From Phalacrocorax aristotelis (taxonomy: Eukaryota > Chordata > Aves > Suliformes > Phalacrocoracidae), in NCBI RefSeq assembly GCF_949628215.1, contig NC_134277.1, positions 95,965,963 through 96,029,962 on the forward strand: a stretch of DNA of 64,000 nucleotides, written 5' to 3'. Every line of letters begins with the position of its first letter. The stretch's first letter is position 1. Both the position numbers and the translations under genes were made by a program. Shown here one piece after another: positions 60,810-64,000 of the stretch. Under the pieces are notes generated by a model. It was given only the letters and a program-made list of their open reading frames with translations, was not told the DNA's origin and ran no database searches.

Positions 60810-62647
60810 AATACTCACCTGAATATTTTTAAAGTCTTACCTATCTTTTGAAAGCTTTGAAGTCCAACACACACATTCTATGATTTACAGATTATGGTTT
60901 TGTGTGTTTTTTTCTAAGATAAGTAGTAGCAGACGTTCCCAAGTTTTCCCTCCCTCTCCCTCACTGTACGCAAAGTCTTGTCTCCATGGTCACATTACAA
61001 GTCAAACAGGAAGAGAGTTTCTTCCAAATCCTTTTCCACCCCCAAAGGCCACCCAAACTCTTCCCCTGAGCCTGACCTCGAGGTGGACATTATCACTGTT
61101 TATGTCCGAGGTCTTCTGGCTGCCTTTTCTGCCTGTTGCATTTCTGCCTTTGCCCTTGCAGATCACGGTGGCTCTGGAGAAAAGCAAACTGTAAACTCTC
61201 AACAGTGGGACTGGTGAGCAACCTCACCTTGCCAGCTTTCATGTGGGCGGTAGCTCTGCCTGCAAAGGGGCTCGACTCTCTTGCATATTTATCCTGCGTG
61301 AGATGCAGCCGTTGTGCAGAAAACTTCAATGAAGCTTAACATTGTCAGTGAACCATCACCTGCTACCTCTGTGAAGTACAAAGCAGAGCAGGCTGAGGGT
61401 AAACCCTTCGGGCAGAAAGAAAAGGAAGTCAATAATTAGAGAATACAGGTATGACTACAAATAAAGCCTTTTTCAGTGAGTTTGGAAAGCCACCAAAGCA
61501 AATACACCCAGTTATTTATTTGTCATGGATCCTGTATAGGTTTCTTCCCAGGTGTGGGCATGAGTGATTATTTATGTAAGGGGAGTTATACTAATTCTGC
61601 CTTTTGATTTCCTAGGGCTTTAGGAATCTTACTGATTTCCCTCTTTAAGCATTGCTGAAACACACTGGTTGTGCTGTATTATGACCTCCCATGGCTGGTG
61701 CCAACCCACAAGTCATCTGGCTCAGGAGAAACGAAAGCTCTTTCAGTTTTGAATGGTAGGCTTTCTTCAGAGCATAGGCAACACTTTATTCCTCTCCTCA
61801 GCTCATGAACAAGCCCACCGAGTGCAGGGTGTATCTTGTGCCCACAGGAAAGGGATTTACATCAGCCTCCATCCCCCTGGAGCTGTTCAGTCAGGGAAGA
61901 TCTGTCAGGACGTAACATCCTTGCTCCCCCCCCGCAGACTGCAGATACCCCTGCAGTTACCCGTGCTTCCAACAGTCTGTCCATTTTAGAGTGTTTTTCA
62001 GTGGCGAGCCCTCTTCCTGCCTCTCAAGAGCCCAAAGGCAAGGGAAGTCCATTCAGTAGGGCTGCCCCGACTGTGGGTTTCAGCCTGTTCTGTGAGTGAT
62101 CCCGTGTTAATGGCCACCCTTCTCCTTTGGAAAGATCCCTAACACCTCAACACCAATGCACCCTGCTTATGCATCGCTTGCTGTGGCTATGTCTGGGCTC
62201 TCTGCAGCCGAGCTACCTCCAGACAACAAGCACTGAACCAGCATGTGGTTCTTTATATCCTGCTGGTATTTTACCCGATAGAAATTCTGTTAATCACCTG
62301 CAGTTCGCACATTTTCACAACCTCAAGACCTCTACTCCTGGTGCTGCTAAACCAGAATTTTGCCAGGTTTGCTGTTTAGACATCCTCTCCTGCGATGGCA
62401 GCCCAATTGCTCCAGACTGGGCCACACCTGTGCTGTTGTGAGATGGCCAAGGAGAACATTCCCTGTTCTTTAACTGGGGGTTCAGCCAAACTGTTTTGAG
62501 GAACAGCCTCTAAAAAGACAGACGATGACTTAAAGAAGTGCTTTCTCCCTGCTCAAGTGGTTCAGCCCCTACCAGCTTTTTGGTCAGCCATTGGTGAGGG
62601 TTTTGCTTTGTGTTTGGGCCCTTACTGCCTCTCAGAAGTGCTCAGAC

Positions 62648-62669
62648 AAAAAAAAAAAAAAAAAAAAAA
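62648..62669. repeat. A22 homopolymer run
   Basis: There are twenty-two consecutive A on the plus strand. No gene- or LINE-derived body is recognisable immediately upstream, so its origin is unknown. Confidence 0.85.
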
Positions 62670-64000
62670 GGAGGCAAGCTCTTCTTTCTGCATTTGAATT
62701 TTAGAGCTCAAGCCTCCGCAAGACATTTTATGAGAGCTCTCAACCATTCCCCACCTCTCCCTTGCTGGAAAGCAGCCACGGCTGCTATGGCAGCACATCC
62801 AGTCACTGCCCCGAGGAGGAAAGGGAGGGAAAATAGACAGATCACCCTGGGCTCTGCAAGCCAGGAGTCCAAGATATATTTTGATGTGGCCCACATTTGA
62901 GTGGGAGCTCCCACAGACCCCGTTTGTGAAACAAATCCTGCCCCTAGACTGCTTTCCATGTCTCCTCTTCCTCACCCAGGTTTCATGCTCAAGTCTTGAG
63001 CTTGATTATCTATCTCATGTTCAGAAAAGCTACCCCAGAGCATCCTTAAAAGCCTCTCGCCACATATCCAGAGCCAGGTGCAACCTGCAGGCAGCCTCAA
63101 ATGTGGCAGGCGAGCCAGGGCTTACAGTGAACCCCGGCTGGCACCAGCACATGTCACAGGGAGGTAATCAGGAAAGGGACATTACCAAATAAACAGCAGT
63201 AGCTCACATTGCAGCTTTCAGTCCTCTGCTGCCTCTCTGTAGCCTCCTTTGCCTTCAGGGTGCAGAGAACAGGGCACATGCCCTATAGCACACACCAGCA
63301 AAAAGTCACCTTCTGGGCTTTAGCTGATTTAGCTCTTCCTTCTCCTAAACCCTGGTCCCTGGAGACACCCAATTCCCCTGAGCCATCCCTCTGTCGCCAG
63401 GCCTGTTCACAGCACCACACTCAGGAATTAAGGGAATTTAATTTCCCAGCCGAGCTGTCCCTCCGTGTAGTGCCCCACTAACCCTCCTCCCAGCACTTCT
63501 GCCCCAGCATCCCCGTAGCCTCCACCCTCGCGCAGCAGATGAGCGAGGTCTGTGCACGTCCTGAGTCAGCGCAGGCTGAATGGGTGAGGCTCAGTCCTGA
63601 GAATTTAGCCAAACCTGACCACACCAGGTACCGAGAGGAAAATGACTCCCCATATCTTTCTCAGAGCAGGCTGCAGCTTCTTGCCTCTGTTACATGTTAT
63701 TCCTGTCATCAGCAAAAAAGCATGCAGGAAAACAGCTGAGCATAACTTATCAAATGTGCCTGGTAAGAATATCTTGTGATTTAAAGCCTTGGCACAGCAC
63801 GCAGCGCAGGCGAGTGCTTTCGCTGCGACTGAATTACCCCCATCTATTTTGGAGGGAGGCCGGGAACACCAATTCCACCCTGAAGCTGGGCATGTGTAAA
63901 AGTGCCTTGCTGAACTCAGGCCAAAGTTTCCCTAGAAGAAAAATGCAGAGTTTGTGTAAGCATGAGAAAAAAAAAAAATCTTGCCCATTCTCTTTTCCAT

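Larger units (their letters stand above)
46901..64000. other. Intergenic spacer to the right of FRRS1L
   Basis: No exon, RNA gene or intact transposon is recognised in these 17 kb. Open frames are short and lack recognisable similarity; the longest is 132 codons at 48671-49069 on the minus strand. Mammalian gene order predicts EPB41L4B further right, but none of its exons is visible. Content is mixed AT-rich spacer with simple repeats and one weak CR1 trace. Confidence 0.65.

Noticed and set aside
60870..60890. A single 'attctatgattt' resembling the CR1 terminal repeat
   Set aside because: It occurs once, with no CR1 body upstream, so chance is likely.

Overview
The window looks like vertebrate nuclear DNA, most likely from a bird. 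It has AT-rich introns and spacers, two CpG-island promoters, split genes with GT-AG splice sites, and CR1-type LINE fragments with the avian 3' end (a 'gggtcccttc' block, then a short repeat of ATTCTATGATTCT). Two protein genes are certain, and both lie on the minus strand. TMEM245 and FRRS1L are neighbours on human 9q31.3, a region that is Z-linked in birds, so a Z-chromosome origin is likely, but this is inference.

Positions 1-26,550 hold the 5' part of TMEM245. Five coding exons can be placed to the base: 25930-26550, 14869-14986, 13547-13648, 12486-12593 and 4965-5177. All junctions keep the frame, and together they give about 387 residues. The rest of the gene lies beyond the left edge. 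Its introns hold three repeat insertions: a CR1 3' end at about 992-1385, a degraded LTR-like repeat at about 3690-4175 and a rearranged CR1 at about 9235-11145. They also hold an isolated exon-like piece of ICA1 (islet cell autoantigen 1, or its paralog ICA1L) on the opposite strand at 653-797. Positions 25,600-26,850 form the promoter CpG island, which contains a strong ZNF143/THAP11-type motif.

Positions 26,850-39,702 lie between the two genes. This stretch should include the 3' untranslated region of FRRS1L, whose end I could not fix, and one CR1 3' end at about 33180-33431.

Positions 39,703-46,428 hold all of FRRS1L in five coding exons: 46221-46428, 44370-44454, 43748-43886, 40346-40592 and 39703-39875. 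They sum to 852 bases, or 283 residues plus a stop. A second CpG island covers exon 1 and the promoter.

Positions 46,900-64,000 are spacer. I recognise no coding exon there, only simple repeats and one weak CR1 trace. By mammalian gene order the next gene to the right would be EPB41L4B, but nothing here could be assigned to it.

The most unusual items are the ICA1-like exon with intact splice signals inside TMEM245, a CR1 copy whose catalytic core has been replaced by a second copy of its own 3' part, and two perfect short-loop hairpins at 11218-11246 and 19850-19877.
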